From Bacillota bacterium (lineage in GTDB: Bacteria; Bacillota; SHA-98; UBA4971), in contig DUSX01000029.1 in assembly GCA_012842395.1 (NCBI GenBank), positions 64,109-128,108 on the forward strand: a DNA stretch of 64,000 nucleotides. Direction: 5' to 3'. Of the stretch, positions 24,589-32,001 are shown in pieces; positions within the stretch are counted from its first letter, which is position 1; each line of letters starts with the position of its first letter. Made by a program: the position numbers and the translations under genes. Below the pieces are notes generated by a model. It saw nothing but the letters and a program-made list of their open reading frames with translations, was not told the origin of the DNA and made no database searches.

Positions 24589-25443
24589 CTATTCGGCGCA
24601 AGTGAGCACACGTATCCTGCGCCAGAGCCCCCGGAAAGCCTCACGTAGCTCTGGGAACTCCTCCACGAGCCGCCCTCCCCTGGCATAACACGCTGCGTAT
24701 CTTCTATCAAACGGGATCTCCAGTAGCACCGGTATTCCCTCTCGCCTGCAATACGTGAGAACCTCCTTATTGCCGAGCCCCGAACGATTGATCACCACCC
24801 CGAAGGGGATGTTCAGTGCCTTCACCATGTCGATCGCCAAAACGAGGTCGTTGAGGCCGAATGGCGTGGGCTCCGTGACCAGCACGCAGAAGTCGCTATC
24901 CTTGCAAGACGCCACCACAGGACACGATGTGCCGGGAGGAGCGTCGACAAGCACCACTTTCGATCGAGCGCTGTCTATCCTGGCTTTCACCGCCCTCACC
25001 ACTGGCGGGGCCAGGGCGGTGCCCACGTTCACCCTGCCCTGGACGAACTCTATCCGTCCCGCGCGCCCGCTTTCGACGACGCCTATGTCCCGTGGCTCCT
25101 CGGATATAGCGCCTTGCGGGCAGAACCGGCTGCATCCTCCGCACCCATGGCATAACTCGGGGAAAACCATGACTTGGGTGTCGATGGCGATGATCGCGTT
25201 GAAAGCGCAGACCTCGCTGCATCTACCACACCCGTTGCAGAGGGCCCGGTCAACTGCTGGCACAGGCAGGGTGACTAGTTCGGAAACGTTGATCGAGGGG
25301 CGGAGGAACAGGTGTACGTTCGGTTCCTCGACATCGCAGTCAACCACTTGAACGGGCATGTCGCCTTCCAGGGTCAAGGCGAGGTTCACTGCTATGGTGG
25401 TTTTGCCGGTCCCACCCTTTCCGCTCGCTATCGCTACAATCAT
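24589..25443 (-). CDS. MinD-superfamily ATPase with two inserted 4Fe-4S motifs (second)
   Basis: A 284-residue paralogue of the neighbouring ATPase. It has the deviant Walker A GKGGTGKTT at residues 8-16, VVDCDVEEPNVHLFL, two 4Fe-4S motifs (CNGCGRCSEVC and CHGCGGCSRFC) and VVLVDAPPGTSCPV. The ATG at 25443 is preceded by GGAGATGG. An open extension upstream lacks a site. Pairs of this kind are usually encoded together and may act as a heterodimer. The order here (ferredoxin, ATPase 2, ATPase 1) points to one operon. Confidence 0.86.
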   Translation of the reverse strand: MIVAIASGKGGTGKTTIAVNLALTLEGDMPVQVVDCDVEEPNVHLFLRPSINVSELVTLPVPAVDRALCNGCGRCSEVCAFNAIIAIDTQVMVFPELCHGCGGCSRFCPQGAISEEPRDIGVVESGRAGRIEFVQGRVNVGTALAPPVVRAVKARIDSARSKVVLVDAPPGTSCPVVASCKDSDFCVLVTEPTPFGLNDLVLAIDMVKALNIPFGVVINRSGLGNKEVLTYCRREGIPVLLEIPFDRRYAACYARGGRLVEEFPELREAFRGLWRRIRVLTCAE

Positions 25444-25481
25444 CGGCCATCTCCACCGTTTCGATTCTGACGCAGAAGAGG

Positions 25482-25640
25482 TCAATCTTCGAGGTGTATT
25501 GCTTCGAATGGACACTCGTCAACACATGCCCCGCAACTCGTGCACTTCTCCGGGTCGATATGCGCGACCCCACCTGGGCCGGTCGCGAGCCCCGGCGGTG
25601 TTGTTTTGGCTCGTCGTATCGGGCTTGCCGACCTCGTCAT
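25482..25640 (-). CDS. Short single-cluster ferredoxin
   Basis: A 52-residue protein whose ATG overlaps the stop codon of the NifX gene (ATGA). The C-terminal half carries one complete 4Fe-4S motif, CTSCGACVDECPFEAIHLED. The N-terminal half is basic and Pro-rich with no recognisable fold. It lies 38 bp before the second MinD-type gene. The normal companion in related clusters is a small ferredoxin at this spot, which supports the call. Confidence 0.7.
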   Translation of the reverse strand: MTRSASPIRRAKTTPPGLATGPGGVAHIDPEKCTSCGACVDECPFEAIHLED

Positions 25641-26014
25641 GCGCGAGGCTCGTCGTGCCGGTCGCATCCCCCGGGATGCGCGCCGTGTTCACATTGGCTC
25701 TCGCCCAGCTCGAGCGAACCTGCGAGGTACGAAGCGACCACGTCGCTCACGAGCCCCGAAGCTCCAGTCACAGTCCGAATGTTCTTCTCAGCAAAGAGCC
25801 CTTGTGCCCTCGGGCCCATGCCACCGGCGATTATGCAGGAGACTCCGAGCTTCGAGAGGTATTCCGGCAGGAACCCGGGTTCATGTCCTGGGTTGGGGAT
25901 CACGACTTTGTTGGCCACGTTTCCGTTATCGTCCACTGTGACTATCGTGTATTCGGGGCATCTGCCGAAATGTGAGGCGACCATATGGCCGTCTGTTGCC
26001 ACTGCGATCTTCAC
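25637..26014 (-). CDS. NifX/NifB-C-terminal-like cofactor-binding protein
   Basis: A 125-residue member of the dinitrogenase iron-molybdenum cofactor biosynthesis (NifX/NafY) family. Characteristic segments are KIAVATDGHMVASHFGRCPEY at the start and CIIAGGMGPRAQGLFAEKNI in the middle. The C terminus has CEHGAHPGGCDRHD, a Cys/His-rich end suited to metal binding. The GTG at 26014 is preceded by GAGGAGG. A longer open frame to 26224 is not supported. No nitrogenase gene is in the window, so it probably handles another Fe-S or metal cofactor together with the MinD-type ATPases. Confidence 0.85.
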   Translation of the reverse strand: MKIAVATDGHMVASHFGRCPEYTIVTVDDNGNVANKVVIPNPGHEPGFLPEYLSKLGVSCIIAGGMGPRAQGLFAEKNIRTVTGASGLVSDVVASYLAGSLELGESQCEHGAHPGGCDRHDEPRA

Positions 26015-26333
26015 TATTCCTGCGACCTCCTCTGAATACGGCGCCCTACATGCGTGGCGCCACAAGTCTTCGCCGCGCTCCTCTGATAGAACCCCCTCAA
26101 GGAGGTCTCTTGGATAGCCGGTGCCGACGCGCGCGCCTGATGGCGCGATTGCCTGCGGCGACCTTGTGCGACATTGCCCAACCTTGCTAGCCCGTGAAAT
26201 CGGCACCCAGAACCGAACCGCCATCGGAACGAACTACGCTGCAGGCATGTTGGCCCGGCATCAGTCTAGGTGGCGCGGACAGCTCTAATGAAAGCAAAGG
26301 CACGCGTGACACGCGACGCGTGCCGGTCTCGAT
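26015..26333. other. Spacer between the two NifX genes
   Basis: About 320 bp with no supported gene. The minus-strand frame remains open upstream of the first NifX gene, but its residues look random and no ribosome binding site precedes the upstream starts. A promoter is expected here but I could not fix one. Confidence 0.35.
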
Positions 26334-26708
26334 TCAACTGAAGCGTCCCATGCCGAAATGCGAGCCTACGGTGGCTCCCGATACTGTGTTAAGCTTTCCT
26401 TCTTTGTACGCCTTGAGTGCCTCACGCACCGTTCCCGAGGTCATGGTGTAAACTTGGATCCCGGCTGCTTGCAGCGCACGTGCGGCATTGGGACCCACAT
26501 TCCCCGTGATGACGGCACCGACCTTGCGGTCTGCGAGAAACTGGGCGCTCTGGATGCCGGCGCCGCCCGACGACATGAGGCTCTGGTTAGTGACAGCTTC
26601 GAACTCTTCACTGTCTGTATCGATGAATACGAAATACTGACACCTGCCAAAGCGCGGATCGATGGCCGAGTCCAAGTCCATGCCTTGAGCGGTTACTGCC
26701 AATCTCAC
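26334..26708 (-). CDS. Second NifX/NifB-C-terminal-like protein
   Basis: A 124-residue NifX-family protein with the pattern RLAVTAQGMDLDSAIDPRFGRCQYF, VGAVITGNVGPNAARALQAAGI and a glycine-rich tail VSGATVGSHFG. The GTG at 26708 follows AGAGGGTTGG. It differs enough from the neighbouring NifX gene to be an old duplication, and lacks the Cys/His-rich end seen there. Such pairs with DUF5320 proteins are frequent in anaerobic Bacillota and archaea. Their molecular job is not established. Confidence 0.85.
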   Translation of the reverse strand: MRLAVTAQGMDLDSAIDPRFGRCQYFVFIDTDSEEFEAVTNQSLMSSGGAGIQSAQFLADRKVGAVITGNVGPNAARALQAAGIQVYTMTSGTVREALKAYKEGKLNTVSGATVGSHFGMGRFS

Positions 26709-26779
26709 TTTGCCAACCCTCTTTCCCGGTGGTCGATTGTCAACTATCATCAGCACGATCCTGGCCCGGTGTTTGCTTC

Positions 26780-26822
26780 GGGAGAGAGGGGGCGGGTTGG
26801 GGGTGTCCGCCTCCTCTCTCCC
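26780..26822 (-). terminator. Strong hairpin between DUF5320 and NifX genes
   Basis: GGGAGAGAGG (26780-26789) pairs with CCTCTCTCCC (26813-26822), and an inner GGCGG (26791-26795) pairs with CCGCC (26807-26811). There is no T run. It probably limits read-through from the DUF5320 genes or protects RNA ends. Confidence 0.55.
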
Positions 26823-26881
26823 TCAGCGCGTGGGAGTAGCGGGTGACGTCTTGAATGGCTGGACTTTGAATCTGAAAGAAG

Positions 26882-27367
26882 CTACCTGTCCTCCTCGGTC
26901 TTACGCTTCTCGGGGTCGGACAGATCCTTCAGGCGTTCCTCGATCGCCTTGAGCTCTTCCTTCAGGAACTCCGCTTGCTCCTTCAGGTAAGCGGTTTCGT
27001 CTTCGACTGCGGCCTTGGCTGCCTCCTCCGGATTCTGTCCGGCGTACGCGGTACCCGCAAAGGGAGCGCCGTAGAACGCCGGGTAAGGGGCAGCGGGTGC
27101 GGCCCAATAACCTGGGACCGCCCAGCCGGGATAACCGAGCCGCGCCCAGCCTGGCAGGCCGGTTGCGTAGTATGTCCGTCTCCAACCCCTGCCACGGCCG
27201 AACCCGGCTCCCCAACCGAAATAGGGTCTCGGTCTCAGCCAGAATCCCGCGCCCCTAAGGCCGACGGGATTCATGTACCCAGGCACGGGGTACCCGGCGC
27301 AGTAGCCTGCTGCCCTTCCTGTCATCGGGCCAAGGCCCGCAGGGCCTGTTCCATCGCCTCTAGGCAT
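26882..27367 (-). CDS. DUF5320-family protein with coiled-coil tail
   Basis: A 161-residue protein. The N terminus MPRGDGTGPAGLGPMTGRAAGYCAG is the DUF5320 signature. The middle is rich in Gly, Tyr, Trp, Arg and Pro, and the last 50 residues (about 110-160) are a charged coiled coil (EEAAKAAVEDETAYLKEQAEF and onward). The function is unknown, but these proteins regularly stand next to NifX and MinD-type ATPase genes. A shorter paralogue lies directly upstream, and a Fur regulator beyond that. Confidence 0.85.
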   Translation of the reverse strand: MPRGDGTGPAGLGPMTGRAAGYCAGYPVPGYMNPVGLRGAGFWLRPRPYFGWGAGFGRGRGWRRTYYATGLPGWARLGYPGWAVPGYWAAPAAPYPAFYGAPFAGTAYAGQNPEEAAKAAVEDETAYLKEQAEFLKEELKAIEERLKDLSDPEKRKTEEDR

Positions 27368-27429
27368 CCTTTACACCTCCTTTCGGCTCGCTCTGTTCCC
27401 ATCACTGTTGCTGCTATTTGTCGTGACTG

Positions 27430-27648
27430 TTACCACCATCTTCTGCGACCTCTCATGACGGCCTGCCTTCTTCCCCACATGCCAAGGCCTCGCCCGAGGC
27501 CCATCCCGAGCCTCGCTGCCCACCAGGCTCTACGCCAGAATCGCACTGGATTCATGTACCCGGGAACGGGGAATCCCGCGCAGTATCCAGCGGCTCTGCC
27601 GGTCATCCGTCCCAGGCCCATCGGCCCCGTTCCGTCGCCTCGCGGCAT
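27430..27648 (-). CDS. Short DUF5320-family protein
   Basis: A 72-residue paralogue of the following gene, starting MPRGDGTGPMGLGRMTGRAAGYCAG behind AAGGAGATG. It keeps only the signature and an Arg/Trp/Gly-rich stretch and has no coiled-coil tail. The start is four bases after the fur stop codon, so the two are cotranscribed and likely coupled. Confidence 0.75.
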   Translation of the reverse strand: MPRGDGTGPMGLGRMTGRAAGYCAGFPVPGYMNPVRFWRRAWWAARLGMGLGRGLGMWGRRQAVMRGRRRWW

Positions 27649-27652
27649 CGCT

Positions 27653-28123
27653 TCACATCTCCTTCCGTTTGGCGGCTTCTTGTTTTGACTCGCACTGTTT
27701 GCAGTAGCCAAAGATCCCTATGGACCCGCTCGCGACCCGGAAGTTCCCGGCCTTCGCGACAACCTCCACGAAACCCTCGGGCAGAAGCCCGCCGATCTCG
27801 AACACTCTTCCGCAGCCGAGGCAGATGAGATGGCAATGCGGCTCGGAATGCGTGGGGACGAGCTCGTATGCCGCCGGGCCACCACCGGTGGCAAGCCGGC
27901 TCACTAGGCCGGCCCTTTCCAGACCGGCGAGTGCGCGATAGACTGTAGCCATGCTTAGCTTTGAGCCGCTATCGCGGGCGGCGCGAAGGATCTCCTCGGC
28001 CGTCAGGTGCCGGCCTGGATGGCTCTTCAGGGTTTCCAGAATGACCCGACGCTGAGGTGTGATCCGGAACCCCTCGACTGGCTTGCTTTTCGCTTGTTGA
28101 GGAGGGCAACCTATCATCGTCAT
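27653..28123 (-). CDS. Fur/PerR-family metal-dependent repressor
   Basis: A 156-residue Fur-family regulator. The DNA-binding part reads TPQRRVILETLKSHPGRHLTAEEIL with SMATVYRALAGLERAGLV. The regulatory part has HCHLICLGCGRVFEI and a C-terminal CKQCESK, giving the CxxC pairs for structural zinc. I cannot tell from sequence whether it senses iron, zinc, nickel or peroxide. It heads an operon with the DUF5320 genes, so it may control this cofactor cluster. A promoter with repeated TATGACCA boxes lies just upstream. Confidence 0.88.
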   Translation of the reverse strand: MTMIGCPPQQAKSKPVEGFRITPQRRVILETLKSHPGRHLTAEEILRAARDSGSKLSMATVYRALAGLERAGLVSRLATGGGPAAYELVPTHSEPHCHLICLGCGRVFEIGGLLPEGFVEVVAKAGNFRVASGSIGIFGYCKQCESKQEAAKRKEM

Positions 28124-28151
28124 GCTCCTGACTAGGCTCAGGTAATGGTCA

Positions 28152-28194
28152 TAGGCTCATTATTAGTATACCCACGGTTGTGGTCATATGTCAA
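28152..28194 (-). promoter_or_regulatory. Promoter of the fur operon with repeated operator-like boxes
   Basis: On the minus strand TTGACA (28189-28194) and TATACT (28165-28170) are 18 bp apart. TATGACCA occurs twice in direct orientation, once in the spacer just after the -35 box and once about 30 bp downstream (around 28146-28153), as candidate operator half-sites. Confidence 0.6.
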
Positions 28195-28242
28195 TAATCT
28201 TGATGAAAAAACCCTGCCATGTGACCCAGCGATAGGCGGAGC

Positions 28243-28503
28243 CTACTCCACGAATCCCCGATGAAAGTATGCCTTCCCATCAGCAGACCTGCTGGTTTTG
28301 ACTAGGCCCAGCTCCATGAGTGATCCGAGGAGTTTCGAGACCTCATTCGGGTTGAGGCCGAGGCCATTGGCTATGTCTTGGCTTGTGCAGGGCCTTCGCC
28401 TGAGTGGGCCGAGTATCCCGCCGTACTTGGCCTTGGTGTTGAGTCCTGCCAAGGTCTCGCGTGGCCGCCTCACCTGAGGGCGTTGCGAAGACAGGCGTCG
28501 CAT
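28243..28503 (-). CDS. Small winged-helix DNA-binding protein
   Basis: An 86-residue protein with a helix-turn-helix pattern (CTSQDIANGLGLNPNEVSKLLGSLMELGLV) and a short wing (SADGKAYFHRGF). It resembles the minimal MarR/ArsR-like regulators found next to Fe-S genes, but I cannot name a family. The ATG has AGGAA seven bases upstream. The first 25 residues are basic and probably unstructured. It lies between the fur promoter and the divergent merR gene. Confidence 0.55.
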   Translation of the reverse strand: MRRLSSQRPQVRRPRETLAGLNTKAKYGGILGPLRRRPCTSQDIANGLGLNPNEVSKLLGSLMELGLVKTSRSADGKAYFHRGFVE

Positions 28504-28679
28504 CTGTTGTTCCTGCGGGCTCGCCCAAACCGCTCCTGGGCGTCCTCAAGGGGAGAGGCGAACGCCTGGGCATGATACCCGAAAGTCATTTACGAGGACC
28601 ATTAGTACCTATAGAATGTGGGTGGGCGATTCCGAGGCGATGTCCGGCCCGCGACGGGAGCCTGGGGGAGGTGCCTCGC

Positions 28680-29141
28680 GTGATCCTCAGCGACGACATG
28701 CCAGCGTATACCATAGGAGTCATTGCCGATCTCCTTCGCGTTCACCCTGAGACCCTTCGGATCTGGGAACGGCATAAACTCGTGAGACCAGTGCGCAGAA
28801 AAGGGCATCGCTTGTACTCCGCGAATGACCTCAGGCGGCTCAGGTTCATCAGATATCTCACCGAGCAAAAGGGCCTGAACCTTGCCGGCGTCAGGGCGCT
28901 TGTGGACATGTACCCGTGCTGGTGGCTGGACAACTGCCCCGGCGGCACGCTCGCCCAGCCTAATGTGCGCACCAGGGTCTGCTGGAAAGAGGATGGCACC
29001 TACTGCCACATGGTGCTTGACAAGGCCGACCTGTGCTCTGGTTGCAGAGTATACGAAAACCAGGCGCGGTGCGCGTCGTGCTCGAGACTTGAAAAAGACT
29101 CGCGAAACCCGAATATCTCGGTATCCAAGTTCCCAGACTGA
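28680..29141 (+). CDS. MerR-family regulator with a cysteine-rich C-terminal domain
   Basis: A 153-residue protein with a normal MerR DNA-binding domain (YTIGVIADLLRVHPETLRIWERHKLVRPVRRKGHR). Its effector part contains eight or more cysteines: CWWLDNC, VCWKEDGTYC, LCSGC, and CASC. That number and spacing fit an Fe-S cluster or several metal ions rather than a small organic inducer. I chose the GTG at 28680 because GGGGGAGGTG lies six bases upstream. The open frame to 28461 overlaps a divergent gene. It stands 33 bp before mrp and probably senses cluster or metal status for it. Confidence 0.82.
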   Translation: MILSDDMPAYTIGVIADLLRVHPETLRIWERHKLVRPVRRKGHRLYSANDLRRLRFIRYLTEQKGLNLAGVRALVDMYPCWWLDNCPGGTLAQPNVRTRVCWKEDGTYCHMVLDKADLCSGCRVYENQARCASCSRLEKDSRNPNISVSKFPD

Positions 29142-29174
29142 AAAGCGCGTCATACGCGAGTAGGAGGATGACCC

Positions 29175-30176
29175 ATGAGCGAGAAGATCGAGACCCGAAA
29201 CGCGAGCCAAGCCGGCGAAGGCCGCGATTTGGAGGAACGAGCCCCGGAAAGCTGCACTCCCGAGGATTGCAGCTCGTGTCAGGCGGCGGCAGACGGCACG
29301 TGCCCGCTTCAACATGAGAAGGCGCAGGATGAAAGGGTTCGCCCAGACAAGGCGAAGTCAGCCATTGAGAAGCTTCCCCAGAGCCAGTTCAACGACATCC
29401 GCCACGTTCTGGCGGTGATGAGCGGCAAGGGCGGCGTCGGGAAATCGTCTGTCACGGCGCTTCTCGCCACGGCCTTCGCAAGAGAGGGGTACAAGGTCGG
29501 GGTGCTCGACGCGGATATTACCGGGCCCAGCATCCCGAGGATGTTCGGCATCAAAAAGCGTGCAGACAGCTTCGAGTTCGGGCTGCTTCCCGTGCAGAGC
29601 GAGACTCTGAGGATACCCGTGATGTCGATCAACTTGCTCCTTCCGCATGAGGACGACCCCGTGATATGGCGCGGCCCGATAATAGCGAACGTTGTGAAGC
29701 AGTTCTGGACGGACGTCGTGTGGGGAGACCTCGACTTCCTCTTCGTGGATCTCCCACCAGGAACGGGCGACGCGCCCCTCACCGTTATGCAGTCACTCCC
29801 CCTTGACGGGATAGTGATAGTCTCGTCGCCTCAGGACCTCGCGGTGATGGTTGTGAAGAAGGCCATCAAGATGGCAAGGATCCTCAACACCCACCTCTTG
29901 GGCCTCGTGGAAAACATGAGCTATGTCATATGCCCGCACTGCGGCAACAAGCATGAGGTCTTCGGGCCGAGCAAGGGCCAGGCCGTCTCAGAGGCCACGG
30001 ATATACCTCTCCTTGCCACGTTGCCGCTTGACCCGAAGCTTTCCGAGCTGTGCGACAAGGGACGGATTGAAGACTACAACCCCGACGCTGTTGCCAGCGT
30101 TGTGGATTTCATCGTGAAGATCTTGGATCACATGGACAAGCTCAAAGCAAAAGACCATGAGTCGAAGGTACAGTGA
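29175..30176 (+). CDS. mrp: Mrp/NBP35-family Fe-S cluster carrier ATPase
   Basis: A 333-residue P-loop ATPase that transiently binds and delivers Fe-S clusters. The N terminus has a cysteine cluster (CTPEDCSSCQAAADGTC) as in Nbp35-like members. Then come the deviant Walker A MSGKGGVGKSS, DADITGPSIPRMFG, VDLPPGTGDAPLT and a C-terminal NMSYVICPHCGNKHEVFG with the conserved CxxC that bridges the dimer. The ATG follows AGGAGGATG. With the Cys-rich MerR protein just upstream it looks like a self-contained regulator/carrier pair. Confidence 0.92.
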   Translation: MSEKIETRNASQAGEGRDLEERAPESCTPEDCSSCQAAADGTCPLQHEKAQDERVRPDKAKSAIEKLPQSQFNDIRHVLAVMSGKGGVGKSSVTALLATAFAREGYKVGVLDADITGPSIPRMFGIKKRADSFEFGLLPVQSETLRIPVMSINLLLPHEDDPVIWRGPIIANVVKQFWTDVVWGDLDFLFVDLPPGTGDAPLTVMQSLPLDGIVIVSSPQDLAVMVVKKAIKMARILNTHLLGLVENMSYVICPHCGNKHEVFGPSKGQAVSEATDIPLLATLPLDPKLSELCDKGRIEDYNPDAVASVVDFIVKILDHMDKLKAKDHESKVQ

Positions 30177-30251
30177 AGGCTGTCGCGCCGTCACCATGTG
30201 TGGCAGGGCCGCATACCGCAGGCGGCTGCTACCATAGCTAAAACGGCACAA

Positions 30252-30297
30252 AGGGTGGAGGGTGGAGGCATGGAGGGTGGCGGCGGGCTTGGCGGCG
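30252..30297 (+). repeat. G-rich tract with repeated GGGTGGAGG units
   Basis: Seven or more GG/GGG runs spaced by 1-4 bases between mrp and the next gene, for example GGGTGGAGGGTGGAGG. The plus strand could form a G-quadruplex in DNA or in a transcript leader. Expansion by slippage is an equally simple explanation. Confidence 0.4.
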
Positions 30298-30406
30298 TGG
30301 CGCGAATCGTGTATGATGGCGGTGGGTTGGGTGCGGCAGCGCACCTTGGCCTCGGGTAGTCCCCTGGTGGTCAAAGAAACTCGGTAGTTGTGCAGGTGAG
30401 GCAGTC

Positions 30407-31699
30407 GTGGTCACTGCAGGGATGCGCCTCGTGGAGCTGCTTACGAAGGAATTCACCCCCGCCGTCGGGTGCACGGAACCGGCGGCCATTGCGCTGGCGA
30501 CCGCCACCGCATACCACGCTATCGGGGGTGAGCCTCGGGAGATCACTGTCTCGCTCAGCACGAACGTGCTCAAGAACGCATGGGCGGTCGGGATACCGGG
30601 CACCAGCGACACGGGGATCGAGGTTGCTGCGCTCTTGGGCGTCGTCCTGAACCGCCCCGACGCCGGCCTGGAGTTGTTCTCTCTAGTGTCGGAGAAAGCG
30701 GTCGAACAGGCCCGCCGCCTTCGTGAACGTTGCCCGGTCACGGTGACCACCCAGGATTCGGTGCCTCGAGTATATATCCACGCGCGGGTCGTGACCGACC
30801 GCGGGGTCGCGATCGCCGAGACTCGCGAAAGACATGCGTGGGTCAAGCTTTTGGCGGTGGATGGCTGTGAGACAAACGCCAGCAGCGCGGAGCAAGAGCG
30901 CGGCGTTGTCTCCCCAAGGACTATCGGGACCCTCGCGGACGTGCTCTCCGCAGTCTCCAGCATACCTCCCGGTGACCTCGATTTCTTATTGGAGCGCGCC
31001 TCGTTGAATCTCGCGATGGCCAAGGCGGGGCTGGCGACGGACGACGGGATCGGCATAAATGCCTTGCGGCATGGCGCGATTCCCGAGGCCATACTGGGCC
31101 GGGGTATCGGGGCCAGACTGGCACTCCACGCGGCCGCGGCCTGTGACGCGCGGATGGCCGGGGTGCAGCTGCCAGTTGCGTCTTGCGGTGGCAGTGGCAA
31201 TCTCGGCATCACCGCCAGCGTGCCGGTGCTCCTAGGCGCGGAGGAGCTAGGCGCGCCGCGCGAGAAGATGGCGCGCGCTCTCGCGGCGAGCCTTGTTACG
31301 AGCCTTTATGTCAAGGAGTTCCTGGGGCGCCTGTCGCCTGTTTGCGGGTGCGCTTTGGGAGGCGGGTCCGGAGTCGCAGCCGGACTCGCTTGCCTTTGCG
31401 GTGGCGACGTCAGCGTGATGTCCGCGGCCGTGACGAACGTCGTCGCCACGCTCGCGGGAATGCTGTGCGATGGCGGGAAGGTAGGCTGTTCCCTTAAGGT
31501 CTGGTCCACCGTGATGACGGCGTGCCAGGCAGCTCTGCTTGCGGTGAACGGGAGAGCAGTCCCCGCCGGGAACGGCCTCGTGGGGCCTAACCTCGAGGCA
31601 ACCCTCTGCAACCTGGCGCGTCTCGGCTCTGAGGGGATGGCTTCAGCAGACCAGGTGCTTGTTTCAGTCCTCAAGGGGCGGACGGGTTCCGGGGCGTGA
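30407..31699 (+). CDS. L-cysteine desulfidase/serine dehydratase-alpha-like protein (UPF0597)
   Basis: A 430-residue member of the CyuA/UPF0597 family, Fe-S enzymes that split L-cysteine to pyruvate, ammonia and sulfide. Conserved parts are VGCTEPAAIALATA near the N terminus, GTSDTGIE, PVASCGGSGNLGI, and C-terminal VCGCALGGGSGVAAGLACL and MLCDGGKVGCSLKV. These hold the cysteines that coordinate the 4Fe-4S cluster. The GTG start follows AGGTGAGG. Being next to the Fe-S cofactor genes, it could supply sulfide. It appears monocistronic, with about 300 bp of intergenic DNA after it. Confidence 0.85.
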   Translation: MVTAGMRLVELLTKEFTPAVGCTEPAAIALATATAYHAIGGEPREITVSLSTNVLKNAWAVGIPGTSDTGIEVAALLGVVLNRPDAGLELFSLVSEKAVEQARRLRERCPVTVTTQDSVPRVYIHARVVTDRGVAIAETRERHAWVKLLAVDGCETNASSAEQERGVVSPRTIGTLADVLSAVSSIPPGDLDFLLERASLNLAMAKAGLATDDGIGINALRHGAIPEAILGRGIGARLALHAAAACDARMAGVQLPVASCGGSGNLGITASVPVLLGAEELGAPREKMARALAASLVTSLYVKEFLGRLSPVCGCALGGGSGVAAGLACLCGGDVSVMSAAVTNVVATLAGMLCDGGKVGCSLKVWSTVMTACQAALLAVNGRAVPAGNGLVGPNLEATLCNLARLGSEGMASADQVLVSVLKGRTGSGA

Positions 31700-32001
31700 G
31701 CCTCGCGGAGACCTAACGGAATCGTTCATCACTACTTTCACTAGTTCTGCTGCTTTCGTGACGGCCACCGAATACTCCCAGCAAGCCTCCGGCCCGGGGT
31801 CCTGTTGCCCCGATTCGCGCCACCCGGCGTGGAAGTTCCCACGTGGAAGTTCCCAGATGACTCCGCATAAATCTGCCTGCTTTAGGCAAGAGTGATATCG
31901 AACGCCACATAGTGCCACCGTAGACCATATCTCATAGACAGAAGGGTCGCGAGGGGTACGGCGACTGCTGCGCGTAATGCGTGAAACGGGGTTGACGCAT
32001 C
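31700..32001. other. Intergenic region before the ger operon
   Basis: No gene is seen. It holds a tandem 14-bp repeat (GTGGAAGTTCCCAC at 31829-31842 and again at 31843-31856 with one change at the end) and a short hairpin TGCCT/AGGCA near 31876. The gerAA start lacks a clear ribosome binding site. A forespore sigma-factor promoter would be expected here, but I could not identify one convincingly. Confidence 0.4.

Noticed and set aside
26015-26224. N-terminal extension of the first NifX protein
   Set aside because: The extra 70 residues have no family similarity and the start has no ribosome binding site, while the GTG at 26014 does.
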